DNA of 64,000 nucleotides from Larus michahellis (Eukaryota > Chordata > Aves > Charadriiformes > Laridae). Numbering within the stretch: the stretch's first letter is position 1; each line of letters opens with the position of its first letter. Shown piece after piece: positions 1 to 13,239 of the stretch. The DNA lies in assembly GCF_964199755.1 (NCBI RefSeq), contig NC_133906.1:21327419-21391418 (forward strand), in the 5' to 3' direction. The notes under the pieces are model-generated. The model was not told the DNA's origin. It did no database searches and saw only the letters and a program-made list of their open reading frames with translations. The translations under genes were made by a program, and so were the position numbers.

Positions 1-119
1 TCACCCCGCCCTCCCCAACACGGCTCGGTCAGCGGTGACCGGGCCCGCCGGGACAAGCAGCGCCCGCTCCGGGAGGCCGAGGCCGGGGCCGCCGCCGCCG
101 GCCGCCCCGCGCTCCCACG

Positions 120-269
120 GCGACGCCGCCGCCCGCCGAGCGGGAAACCCGCGGCACTTCCGGGCGGCTGCGGGCGCCGCGCGCTGCCTGCCCCCTCCCG
201 CTTCCTGTTGGGCGCCAGTTCCGCTTCCGGTGCGGCGGATCCCGGGACGGCGCCGGTTCCGTTGCCAGG
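120..269 (+). promoter_or_regulatory. UBLCP1: CpG-rich promoter and non-coding exon 1 of UBLCP1
   Basis: The first ~700 bases are very GC- and CpG-rich and have no TATA box, as in housekeeping promoters. Two ETS-type sites (CTTCCGG) lie at 157-163 and 224-230. A good splice donor (CCAGG|GTGAGG) ends a probable non-coding exon 1 at 269. The first coding exon is 2.6 kb downstream, so intron 1 runs from 270 to about 2848 or 2860 (two possible acceptors). The transcription start cannot be fixed from sequence alone. From memory, mammalian UBLCP1 is head to head with RNF145, so this island may be bidirectional. The long ORFs through it are GC-driven and not genes. Confidence 0.7.
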
Positions 270-2888
270 GTGAGGGGCCGCATCGCGCTGCCGAGGGGCG
301 GGGGAGGGAGGCGGATCGGCGGCACAGTGACGCGGGGGGTAGAGCCGTCGTGTCCCCCCATCGCCGGGGCGGCCAGGTGGGGCTGGATCTGAACCCGTCC
401 GTGTGCGGCGGAGGCCGGGCTTTACCTGGCCGGGATGAGGCAGGGCCGGTCGCGGCGTGGGGGCGCCTGTCTCGGCCGGGTCGGTACCCCCGTAACGCTT
501 GCGGGGCGGGAGCGGGTCCCCAGGCCCGACGGCAGCCTGCGGGCCCTCCCCGGCCTTGTCGCTGCTGGGGCAGCCCCGGCGGGAGACCGGGGAGAGGCGA
601 CCCTCGGCTGGTGCTCCTGCGGCGGCTGCCCGGGGACGTGGTTGCAGTGGTGGCCGACACCGAGCAGCTTCTGATTTTAAACCCCGCTCCTCCACCTGTT
701 GCAGCATAATGAAAGTACTGCGGTCCCGTCTGCGCATTAGGGCACTTTCTGTGTTTTGGGGGTTTTATGTGGCTTAGTGAAACTTAAAGGTGCGGATGGC
801 TCTCTTCAGATCTTCCAAGAAAAGTGGGGTAATGTGACAATTTGATTGCAAAACCACAACTTTAACACTTTCTCTGTCCCAGTGACCTTCCAACCCGTTG
901 ACTCTGGGTGGTCCAAGGGGCTTGTAAAGGCTCTGAAAATGTAATTAACCAAAGCAGGCTTCGTTTCAGTAAGCTCCACTTTCGCACGGCATCTAGCCCT
1001 GGTGGTGGAAACTTTGAAAATGCCTGTGACTTTCTCTGCTCCTATTGTGTTTTCCTGTAATCTTTGATTCTCATGTCCACACTCATTCCCCTTAGCGTTT
1101 TGGCATTGAGTAAAGGTGTCTTTTTTCTGCTTGGCATTTCTAATAACCCTTATCTGGACAGGACTGTAATTCAGTAAGGACAGACAGCTGGTCAAGTGCT
1201 CAGCTTTGGGAGGGATGATCTTTGCAGTTTAGTGCTGGACAGAGACTTGAGAAATTCCCTTACAGTTCTTGCCCTGTGCATTTTCTTGCAGAATGATTTG
1301 AGGTGTACGGCACAGGTGAGAAAACAGACAATAAATTCTTTCTGTAAACTTAGTCTAAGGGTTATGGACAGGGATAATTTATGATAAAGACCCTATGTAT
1401 CAAGAGTGCCTGATGCTATGCAGCCTCAACCTCAGTTTAATTTCTTGGTGCTTCTAAGACCCCTTTTCCATGAGTCTTTTCCACAGGATAATACCAGGTC
1501 CCTGTCTGATTTGGCGGGGGGGAGGAAGAAAATTTCATTTTTCTGTGATACCGGTTTTCCTCTTCAATTTGTTTTTAGGGCTTTTAGAGGGAATAGTGTG
1601 GAGGTGTAGCTTCTAGTGTCCTCAGCAAGCAGGTTGTATCTAGCCCTCTATTTCTCACCTGGTCTGAGCTTGGTGGGTATGCCTGAGTAATTTGTTCACT
1701 CCTAATTATTCCTTCTTAATTCCTATATAAATGAGAATTATTTTGTCTGAGAGCAGGTAACCTTCGAGAATATGATGCCAGGGAGGAAGAGGAATCAGAT
1801 TTTGGGATTCTGAGATTTTTCAGAATTACCAGACCTGTATTTCTTGGTGTAATGCATTTCTTGAAGGTGGATAGCCTCAGTTTTTTTCACAGGTCTGCTC
1901 CGTCTTCTTTGTGAATATCAAGTCTTTCGAGGACAGTCTTACCATTAGTGGTGCAGAGGCCTTCTCTGCATCTCCTGACAGTCTGTAAACAGCCTTTTCA
2001 TACCTTTGTATCTCCTTGATTCTCTGTTTCCAAGCTTGAGCAGAAAAAACATGTCTTTCCGTCCACATAAAGCTAAAAATCTTGGTTTTCTGCTGTGTTT
2101 AATGTAGGACTAAACTGTTAAATACAATTTTCTATAAGCGATGCTGTGTAAATTAAAGATAGTATAATTATGGTTGTTTTGTCAGCACTTGCAGTGAAAG
2201 TGCAGTTCTTACAGTGTAATTGCATTGCGTAGGTGTGTATTTTGGCTTTGTTTTCAAACTCCTACTTTGATATTGCTACAGTGAGACGTGACCTGGGGTG
2301 TGTATTACTGCAGGTATTGCACAGATTTTAGTGAAAGTGAAGAGAAATGCAGTGCTAAAAATGAACTGTTGGGTTTGGAACTATTTTTATGGGTTTATGT
2401 ATTTTAGGTATTTCGTATTTGCCGTTTTGTTGTTACATACGTAAAGATATCCATGGCTGGTTGCGTAATTATTGCAGAGGGCACTTCTGAGATTTGAAAT
2501 GACTTTTATGATACTGCAGTGCTCTGCTTGGGTGTCGGTTGTGCAGTGAACAGGCTGTACCTGCACAGAACACACGGCAAATGAGCATATGCTGGAGCAA
2601 ACGGTGAATGTGACATTGCTAAATACATTGGAGTGGAACTCGCAGGCCCGGTTTTAGTGCTGTTCTTTCTCCCTTAGTTCCAACATTTTATCAACATGTT
2701 TATCATCTGTTCATGCAAAACAAACAGCTCTGATGTACAATATAATAAAAAAAGTCAAAAATACTTTAAAAATACTGTATGGTTTGATTTCTGGAAGAGT
2801 AATTTTCTTATTTCTTCCTTACGTGACCATAGTATTTTCCTCCTGCAGCAGATTTTTCAGAAAATAATACTGAACATATGCTTCAAGG

Positions 2889-5800
2889 ATGTCTCTCTCT
2901 CTCATAATAAAATGGGGTGGACAGGAATATACGATAACCTCGCTATCAGAAGAAGACACAGTATTGGATCTGAAGCAGTCTCTTAAAGGCCTTACTGGAG
3001 TGTTACCAGAGCGTCAAAAACTACTTGGACTTAAAATGAAGGGTAAATACTCATATTTATTATTTGTGGTGGATGTGCCTGGGATGTATACTAACAGGAC
3101 ATCTGCCTCCCAGATCTAGCTTTTGAATGAACGTAGGAATTTTATGTGTCACTGGATATTGTTTATTATTGATACATCTACCTGGTCAGTTTTTAATGGC
3201 TGACATAGAAGTGGAGCAAACATACGTTAAAAAAAGTTAGATTGCTGCTAGCCAGACAAGCAATGTATCTGTATATGGAGAAGGACAATAATAGAGCTTG
3301 GGGTGTTCTGGTGTTTGATCGGGAGCTTATTTCAATTAATGCAATGTATTGACAGTTTCCTGAAATCTCTCTACCCAGTAAAAAAATTATCTGCTCGCTT
3401 TATAGGCAAACCTGCGGATGATGATGTTAAGCTTGGAGCTCTCAAGTTGAAACCAAATACTAAAATTATGATGATGGGCACTCGTGAAGAGAGTTTGGTA
3501 AATATTTTACTTGTTTATTAGCTTAAACAGGAAAAGATGCTTATATGTATGTGTCCTCATTATGATTTTAAATTTTGAATATTATTTGAAAAACAGAAGG
3601 TACAGTAGATTTCTGATGGTGTTTATTTTTCTATGTAAAGTAAGCTTTTCTGCAGAACTCTGATAGCAGTGTATTCATTAAACTCCTGTATTGTTCTGGA
3701 TTTAAAGTACAAACCTATTATTATGATATACACTGACTTCTCAAATCTGAACGGTCATGTACTTTAGTAGGTCTTTCCACTAGTAAAGTGAAATAATTTT
3801 GGTTAAGTAGTGTTTTTTTTCCTGTAATGTGCAGGAACAGAAAGTTGATATCCGTTGTTATTTTCCTTCAGTGATCCTAGTTATCTTTTATTATTATTCC
3901 TCTAGGAAGATGTCCTTGGGCCACCTCCTGATAATGATGATGTTGTCAATGACTTTGATATTGAAGAGGAAGTTGTGGAAGTAGAAAATAGGTTAGGAGT
4001 TTCAGCTATTAAAAACAGTCCTGTTGTTGAATGTACAGTAATGCGTTTTAATTAACTGTAACTTTTTGCACTGTTACATTAGGGAAGAAAACCTACTAAA
4101 AATTTCTCGCAGAGTTAAAGAATACAAGGTGGAAATTCTGAACCCTCCTAGAGAAGGAAAAAAGCTGCTGGTGCTAGATGTCGATTATACACTATTTGGT
4201 GAGTTTTTATGCAACTTGTGGTTTTTGTTTGTTTGAGAGGCCAGTTTATTTGCCAGTTTACATTTCTTGATTTTTGCTTTACAAATCTACTTTAGTAACT
4301 TTGGTATGTGTTGTTCTGCGTGACTTCTGGTTTGTAATATTTTGGGGTCTTCTGCTCACATTTTGAAAAGTGCTGGGCTTTTTAAGTGTTGCACATTATT
4401 GATTTTAGTGCAGCAACATAAGAAAGTAGAAATTCAGTATTCTATCCAAAGAATCTTTTCTTGACCAACTTGTGTCTTGGACATCACAGTGGCAGGGCAA
4501 GATATTGTAAAATAACAATCTCGGTCTGGACCTGGTTGACTCCCCTTTTGAGGGCTGTGGGAGAATAGCTTCAAATTTTATTTCCAGATTATTACTAAAC
4601 ATGCACAAAAACATGTTTTACTTGAAAATTCTGTCAGACTGGTTTTTTTGGAAGCCCGAATTTTCCTTCTGACTTAATTTTCTGGGACGTAGGTGTGTCA
4701 TGACAGCTCTAAGCAGTAAATGCCTAATTCCTTTTCCGTAGCTTTCCTTTTTGGTGAGATTAGTTTACAATATGAGATCAAAATTCAACCTATTACTGAC
4801 TTTCAAATTTTTATTTAGAGGTCTCCTGCTAGCAGAATTTGACAACAGTTTTCTAATTGGAACAGGCAGTGTTTGCGTGCCTGAAATAAGCTTGATATAT
4901 GTTCACAAAATTAACTGGACTAGGTTTGATGGAATCTGTTTCGTATCTGGGCTGTTACAAATTTGCTAAGGTGCACGGATCAACTATTTGGCCCAACTCT
5001 TTAAAGATCTTTAAATCAGATCTCTGATTTAATTATTAGCTAAGCCCTCAAATACCTGTAAGGATCAACAGTTAAATATCCCCTCTGCTGCTTCTCTCCA
5101 CCTTTAAAATGGGAATGGTAGTTTGCTATGAATTCATTCATGACTTTAAAGTGCCCCAGTGCTTCCCTCATGAAACTCTTCAGGTCTCTGTATAGAGAGG
5201 AAAGTCAGATGGAACTTTAATAACTTAACTTAAACTTTAATAATTAATTGCTTATCTCTTATATTCTTTTTAGACCACAGATCATGTGCTGAAACTGGGG
5301 TAGAACTGATGAGGCCATACCTCCATGAATTCCTGACATCTGCGTATGAGGATTATGATATTGTAATTTGGTGTAAGTTTTGTACTCAATACCCAAGACT
5401 TTCTGGTAAATTGCCATTTGGAGCAGAGACTCCCAAGTGGGAGGTTTTTATATTGCTTTTTAGTGTGAATCACGAGATCTAAAACAATACAGGAATGCTT
5501 AGCTGTAATGCATTCAGCAGGAATATTTGCACAGCTATTAGCTGATTTAGAAAAATCTTAATTCTTACGTGAAAAAACACCACATATTGCTCACATGACT
5601 GGATCTAATCACAGCATAAAGCTCAACATCACTTTACTGAGTGTTACTTTGTACAAACAAACAAGTGCTTGAAGTAACAGAATTGTATAATAAACATTCA
5701 AACACTGTTTGATAGCCATCTTTACAAATAATCTCAATCCAGACAATAAGTCATGAACTGCCAAATGAACCAAACTCTCCTGTCTACAGGGATGGTTGAT

Positions 5801-8800
5801 CGTTTGCCTTTGCGTGCTGTTTCACTTCCTGTCCAACAGCTGGAGAACAGACTTTAGCCAGTGCAGAGTTTAAACCATATTAAAATTGCATTACAAAATT
5901 TAGTTTTCATGGGCTGGAACAATGTTTCTACATATTCTTAGATCAGCGGGCAGTGTTGACACCTTGTTCTTTCTAGGCCTTGTGTATTCCTATCATGGCT
6001 TCCAGGAGAAAATCCTGCAGAGGCAGCATGGTTCCTCAAACCAAGTGTAGCCCACTACTTATTGTCCTGCAGGCTGTAGTTCAGTAACAGCTGATCTAGA
6101 AAATGGTTTAAACACATGCAGTGCTTCGTCTAGTTGTTCATGTGAACAGTAAGCTTTTCCAAATAAAAGTAAACTTCCACGAAGGAAGACTGTCTTCAAG
6201 GCAGTGAACCCTAAATGCTGTAACAAGGATGATCTTTCTGCAATTAAATTTTGTCTAAAAATTTGGTATGTTAAGTGAACAGTTTCTTGGCTTGTTACTT
6301 TTTTGCCTGTCAATTACTTATTTTGATAAAGTATTCTTTCTGTTTTCTCCCTTTTGTTTCAGCTGCTACTAATATGAAGTGGATTGAAGCTAAAATGAAA
6401 GTAAGTTGTTCTGAAAAGGTGTCATTTGTTTCTAGTCTGGCTAGCTGTTCGTATAGTTGGACTCGTGCTCAGCGTTATAGAGAGCGTTAGCAACTGGGGA
6501 GGCTGTATGAATCAAAACCTGAGTTTTTTAAATCTTCATAGTCACTTTAAGTTATCTTTGTCACAAAACTAGATTAAATCTAATTTTAGAATTCCACACA
6601 AACTATCAGCAGTAGGTGCTAAATTTAGCAGAACTGAACACAAGTCAGTACCTGCTGAAACTTAGATTAGTCACGCAGCCTTCACAGTTGCTTTCATCTT
6701 ATCTCTAATTATAGAGTTACAGTCGTTAAGTGTAATATAATATTTTTTTTGAAGGAGCAGACAGATGTAGCATGCTGGAGTAGGTTATCAAGAGGAAGCT
6801 CTTTTCATATTTACCTTGCACCTCTTGCAGCTGTGTGGTTCTGTTGCTTCCTCTCCCTTATTAAACATCCGTAAGAGCTCTTGTTTCAATCCTAGTTTCT
6901 TCCGTACCTAAATCGGGCAACTTGCCAGTTTTGCACAGCTGACCTAGTGGTAAACATATTTACAGTCAGGCTTAGCTGTAAATCCAATGAGCTTACTAAG
7001 AATTGGTGTACGGTTGGTTGGTGGGTTGGTTTTTTTATGCTTATAAATCAGAGCTTGTTTCCTTTCCAGGGAAAACTCTTCCAAAGTTAAGCATTTGTAT
7101 CTCCAGTCTTTGTTATAGACTAACCGTTTTTTCAGTTTTTAACAGAGCAAAGCACCTTTTCCAGTGTTCTTTTCCTCAAAATAATGAATTGCTACAATTT
7201 CCCTAAAGAAACAAAAATGTCTCAGAGCGATCTCAGAAACGAGAACCTTTAATCAGAACTATGAAGTGGAGTTAGTGCGAGTAAAATCCGTGTTGAGCCT
7301 CGCAAACGTTGCACTTCTTGTGGCAGTGTTAGATCTCTCTTTACATTCTATCTGTCAGTGCAGGGCTAGAACTCAATCTTGTGGAAGACCATTGTTCAAA
7401 ACTAGGCTGTTTCCCCTGCACCGGTCACAATTTTATGTTTCTAGGTGACCTTTCTAGCCCTTTCATATCTTACTGAATCACAACCTTTCTATGCCCGCTC
7501 CAGGATCTTGGTCAGTTAAGATTCTTACCACTAGATGACAACTGCTGTTTCTCCTTAAACTGATAGAACCAGAGGTGCGCTCACCTCTGAAAGTTTCACT
7601 TTTTGTCAGGGAACAATGATCCCAGCGATACTTGGTATTAAAGGTTTTGTTTTAAACTACAAAGCAGGAACAGCATTAAAAAGGAGTATCAGGTAACCAA
7701 GTTTAATCCCTCATTTACCGTCTGCTTATGCCTGGAATTCAGACTGTCTAGAACAGCTAGCTCTTTTAGTGTAGCAGGACACTGACCCAGGTAGGTAGCG
7801 CTTTTCATTTGCAACACTTACTTTTTCATGTAAAAGCAAATCAGTTCAGTGTGGCTGGATATCTGAAAGAGAGCCACTGCAGTGGGTGTTTTCTCTTTGT
7901 TGCATTGCTTTGCATATTACTCTTGTTGCACGCGCCAGAAATTAAGTCAGCAATATCTGTGTTATAATCTGTCAGCAGATTTTACTATTACTTTTCAGCT
8001 TTGGAAAGTATTTGAAATTGAAATGACACTCTCTCATCTAGTCAAAGTTCTGGTTTCTTCTAAAAACATTGAGTTTTCCTTAGAGTCTTTATTTCAGGAG
8101 TTATCAAATCTTTAAAGTGCAAACTGACGGATTTCTGACTAACATTGGCTGTCTTGGACGTGCGTAGGAGGAAAGGGTAGCAATGAGCTGTTACTGTGTA
8201 TTTCATCTTTGCTTGGGCTGCGATTCGTTGCCACTTACTGGAAGGAATAAATAGCAGATAGTACACAGTTGCTATCCTTGCTATAGATACTGAGGAAAGT
8301 CGAGGCATGTAGAACTTGTGCAATGTTCTGCACGAAGGTATGAAGCAAGACCTCTCTATTTTCTCTCTTCTGCAAAGTTGCTTTGATTTTATACTGACAT
8401 CAGTTGTTCAGTTTCTGATAGTAAACACTGCAAGAATAAATTCCTATCAGCTTTTTCTCTCGTGGTGGAATGGTGTACTTTTATGATTCTCATTAGGTAA
8501 AAAAAAATTAATCCCCCCTGATATCTACTTATGGTACGTATCTGGTAATCCCCAGCAGCTCACCCTTTCACAAACAATGTGTTATAATCATGGTTCCAGT
8601 TGTGCAGCAGTAAAACTGTCATAATTAGAAGCTTTAATAACAAATCTTTGTGATGCAGGAGCTTGGAGTGAGTACCAATGCAAACTACAAGATAACCTTC
8701 ATGTTGGACAGTGCTGCCATGATAACGGTGCACACTCCTAGAAGAGGACTAATAGATGTAAGTACCTGGTCTTTTCCTGATCTTTTTCTAAATTCAACTG

Positions 8801-11800
8801 ACTTGTTATTATAGCCCTTTAAAATATTCAACAATAAAGTTGTGCTGGAGTTTTCATGCAAGAAAAGCATGAGAATCTTGGAAGCATAGATAATTTTTTT
8901 TTCCTGCTGAAATTATCTATTAACATTAAAAGTTTTAATTTGAATAGTACATTTGGATGACACTGCTTTCAAGTCAAATAGATAACTGTTGCAAGAAAAT
9001 TTATTACTAACAGAAAGATTTTCTTCAGTAGGGGTTGTATTTAGTGTGTTATACTATTTCACGTCTCTTCCCTTGTTAAAGCCCAGCTACCAGTTTTTCA
9101 GCAAAAGACTACAAGTGTCCATTCAAGTTTGGACTCAAGTTCCCATAGACTCGTATTTTTTATCTCCTGCATGCGATCTCATTTATCTCAGTTCCTTTAT
9201 GTGTGTTACGCTTTTGCAGGTGAAGCCTCTTGGTGTTATCTGGGGAAAGTTTTCAGAATACTACAGCAAAAAAAATACTATTATGTTTGATGATATTGGC
9301 CGAAACTTCCTAATGAATCCACAAAATGGACTCAAGGTATTTTTAACTGGAATTTTCATTTATTACTACTTTTTCTTATATTTCAGGTAGTACTTTCTCA
9401 TACTTTTTTTGCTGTTTCTTAAAGAAAGGCTATTCTTAACTAGCAAAGATGCATATTTTATTGTATTTTTTAATTTAAATGGCCATTTGTCTGGACTAAT
9501 GTTTCACTAATAGTAGTTTTAAATAAGCTTTGTTTCACTATTAGGTGAGCTTTTAAGAGCCTACCAAAATCAATGAAATTATTGTTTCTGCTTAAATTAT
9601 ACCTGCAAGTCATAACAAAGCTGGGCATTGCTGACAAGCACCATTGAAATATGTGACGTTCAATCTCAAGAGTGGTTATATTCAGAAAATAAGTCAAATG
9701 AAGAGCTGCCGTACTTCCTGCTAGTATGCCAATGTAATGCCAAACATTCTGTTCTGGGAATAATAATACCTCGAACCATTTTGACTGCAGAACAGCAAAT
9801 ATTTCGTTTTATAAAATTGTCAACAAGTACCTGCTCCATTATCAGTGCTGGTTCTGAATAAGAAGGATTCAACTTAAATTTCTGCCTATAGATGATGGTA
9901 CAGCAGTATGGTACTAAACCCTCATAAATTTCTTAACAAAACAAACAAAAAAATGTTTTCAAATACAGAAATCCAAGGTGATGTTTCTTTGAAAGTATCC
10001 ATGATGTGAGGAGGATAGCAATTGATGAGATCTAGCAAGCTGAGGTTAATTGGAACTGTACACTGTTAGGAGACTCAGGAATAGCAAAGATCTGGCTGGG
10101 AGAGGATTATCCAGAGAGCTCCCTCTAGCTCAGATTTAAAAGATGGTTGTCAAAATGTTGCTAACAGAACTGCAGACAAGAATGTTGAATCACTGAAACA
10201 AGGCCCAGGTGTAGTGTATTCCGAGCTTAAAGCAGTTGTCAGATAAAGTTTATTTCTGACATCTCTTTTCACAGAAGCTATGATTGTTGTCAAATGCTTT
10301 TTGTTGAAAAAAAGCATCTGGTTCCAGTGATGCCACACAACTCATAGAGCTGAAACCCCCTCATGTCTCCTCCAAAACCAGCTGTGAAATCACGTTAGAA
10401 AATTGTGGCAGAACATTCCAGATCATTTTATCATTCTGTCTGACTGGGAGGGGAAAGACTGAAGTGCAAGACAAAACAAATCTCTTCCTGGTGGGAATAC
10501 AAGACAAAAACCCGACAGTCTGGTTTGCATGAATAACAAAATTGGATGTGGCCACTAATGGAAAAGGTTTTTCTTCCTTTTACCTAAGAGAAGTTATAAC
10601 TTGGTGTAGTACTGAAAATATATTTTAATTAGGTGGTAAATGATAGAGAACTGGAAGCATTTTTCTTACTTTGAGCCAATGGTTATTCCCAGTTTGTTTA
10701 TTTTGTATAGATAAGGCCATTTATGAAAGCACATTTAAATCGGGATAAAGACAAGGAGCTTCTAAAGCTCACTCAATACCTCAAAGAAATAGCAAAATTA
10801 GATGACTTTTTGGAGCTGAATCACAAACATTGGGAAAGGTAAGAACAAAGTCAAAATTCTTTCCTCCTTCTGTCCCTGACCTCGCTGTGTTTTGCTTGAT
10901 GTTCTCTGCACAAAGACCGTAAACAACTGAGCTGATGAACTTTGACATCGCTTGAAGTTATGAAGGTCCCTTAGTTTGAGTAGAACATTAATAAGGCTAT
11001 AGTGTTTGGGCTGCTTCCCTAAAATGATAAGATTTTAACGGAATGGACTTTTTTTCATACTTCTCCAGTATTCGGGACCTCTGATTGTTTTCAGTGAAGC
11101 AATTATGCTTCCTAAAGGTAAAAGAAATTTTGAAGGAGCCTGGTCCCTGGAGATCTCTCCCTTTCCACCCCTACAAAGTTAGGCTGTCAGTTCAGAGCTC
11201 AGGTCCTCTGTTAGGAGACAACTTCTCTGGCAGTTACTTCAGAGGTCTGGGGAGTTCCAGGGTGGTTCTCGGTCACTATCCAAGTTGTGTGCTATTACGG
11301 TATTCATCGGCTCTGAAACGTTAGTTATTGTGTTATGAACAAGACTTTTCCAGACGCTTAAGGCACCAGTTAGCATCCTAATTCTTGCTAGAGAATGATT
11401 AGCTGAAGTGTTTAGGCAAAATTCTTAATGGTTTTAGGCAACAGCCTGAGGTTTCAATACACGTGAAAAAAAGCACGTGCAATAAATACGCTATTCGAAA
11501 AACACTCATTCAGTGCTTAAAAGAACAGCCTTGATACAATTTTCTTTCTTGTTTCTGATTAAAACAGAAAGTCAAATGTTAAGCTTTAAAAGCAGTGAAA
11601 TTCATTGGCTATCTCACACTGTCAGTGAAATTGGTTGGATTTTTTTTTTTCTAGAGCATTTGCAAAGACTTCAGTGTCACCAGGTGGCTCCAGCTGTAGT
11701 GGTAAAAGAACTATGAGATCAGAAAAGAAATATTGTGGAGTAACTGAGATTCTCTAAAGAAGCTAGTGCAGGGCTCTTCTTTTCAGGTTGTGCTGGATGA

Positions 11801-12227
11801 CTGTTCATTGAAGTCTTGAATTCAGTCGAAGGAGTGCCATAGTTAATGGGCCTTTTTATCTTAAAGGATGTAATAGCTACTTTTCCAACTGATGTAATTT
11901 TCAACCTCTTTGAATAAAACACGTCTCCATTTCCTTCCTCCCTTTTGTTTAAAAAACCTAATAGAGTAACTAAAAACATGACTTTGAATTACTGTAAGAT
12001 AACCTATCATGGAATTTAAAGAACGTTGAAATCAAATAAGACCGTAAGTAGTATTGATCACATTTCTAATTTTTGATTATCAATAGGGGGATGCTAGTGA
12101 GGAAAGGAAGCAGATTCATACTTTGAGTTTATAAGAGGTACTAGATATATTTGTGCCTACCTCTTATTTTGTGAAAAACTGTGCTTTTGTTTCTTCCAGG
12201 TATCTTTCAAAGAAGCAAGGACAATAA
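2889..12227 (+). CDS. UBLCP1: UBLCP1: ubiquitin-like domain-containing CTD/proteasome phosphatase 1
   Basis: Nuclear HAD-family Ser/Thr phosphatase that binds the 26S proteasome through its ubiquitin-like domain and dephosphorylates it. Coding exons: 2889-3042, 3406-3497, 3906-3991, 4083-4198, 5274-5372, 6363-6400, 8659-8757, 9220-9336, 10711-10838 and 12200-12227. All junctions are GT/AG and in phase, and they join to 318 codons plus TAA, the human length. The UBL domain is residues ~3-81 ([20 protein letters not shown]). The FCP/SCP-type phosphatase domain is ~133-294, with catalytic DVDYT at 143-147 and the second acidic pair FDDIG at 251-255. The C terminus [11 protein letters not shown] matches human. 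The start is the ATG at 2889, as in the family. No frameshift or missing catalytic residue was seen. It converges on the Kazal cluster and is functionally unrelated to it. Confidence 0.98.
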
Positions 12228-13212
12228 CGCTAATAAAATTGTGTGGCACTGAATTGAAGGGAACATAACTAAGATCATTGGACTTTTCCTTGCTTTTACG
12301 CTAGAGTATAATAGTGCTGGACACTGGATCCAATGCCAGAATGACTGCTATACTTGGTCTTCCAGGTGGTTGGTTGTGGGGTTTTTTTTTTAAAAGATCA
12401 CAGCAATAAGCTCAAAGTGGGAGAAACAAGTCAGTTACTTTTTCTTGCATTCAATTCTGCTGTTACTACTTAAAATCCTTTCCTCTCCTTTGCTGACGAA
12501 GTACAACCATAACCATTAAAGACCAAAACCATTCTGAAACTACAAAAAAGAAATATTTAGACCAAAAACGTTGAGTAAGAAGCCAACTTTGGCAGTGTAT
12601 GAATTGTATAAGCCCTCTATTCCCTCCATCTTTAGAAACAGTCTCCCTCTCCCATTCCAGTATTTAAGTCTATAAATTACAAGTTGTCTAAGTTTGGTAT
12701 GTATTAGTATGTCAGTGTTTCTCTGTGCAAGACAGTAAGATGGGAAGGTACCACCTCTGTGGCCAATTTACCCCAGTGTGTGAACTTGTACTATAAAGCA
12801 GTGTTTACTGGAAAAGAAAAGATTGAAGTTTTAGGGGAGAGAAACCCACTCCTATTTGGTAAGTGAAAAGCAGTCTGCCTGAAAAATTCTCATACGTCAG
12901 ATAAAGGGTTTAAATCTCAGATGGGAAAGTCACGTTCCTAACAAAGCATGAACAAAACCCGTGTTCTCTTCTAGCTAAATCTTGTCAAAGTGCAAACACT
13001 GTGTTTAAATACAATATTCAGCCATACTGTTCTGAAATATCATTTACTTGCGCTGCTTATGCCTGCACTATAGAAGTGTGATGTGACTGCTGTTCGGCAT
13101 TACCAACACTTGTGCATTACGCAGTTCATGTATTTGAAAGAAGACTGACCCTTTCAAATAAAAATGGTATATATTGTTCTTAAGGAACTATAGCAGTTGT
13201 GTAAATAATAAA
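12228..13212 (+). terminator. UBLCP1: UBLCP1 3' UTR with two AATAAA poly(A) signals
   Basis: About 1 kb of AT-rich, non-coding sequence follows the stop. AATAAA hexamers occur at 13157-13162 and 13207-13212. The second is followed by a GT-rich stretch (gttgtgtcctgtgctgtctg), typical of a downstream element, so the transcript probably ends near 13230. The next 15 kb have no recognised gene. Confidence 0.7.
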
Positions 13213-13239
13213 TACCTTTTTCATAAGTTGTGTCCTGTG

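Noticed and set aside
1-777. Long ORFs on both strands in the first 0.8 kb
   Set aside because: The region is a CpG island with few stop codons by composition. No family motifs or splice continuity; best read as UBLCP1 promoter and non-coding exon.
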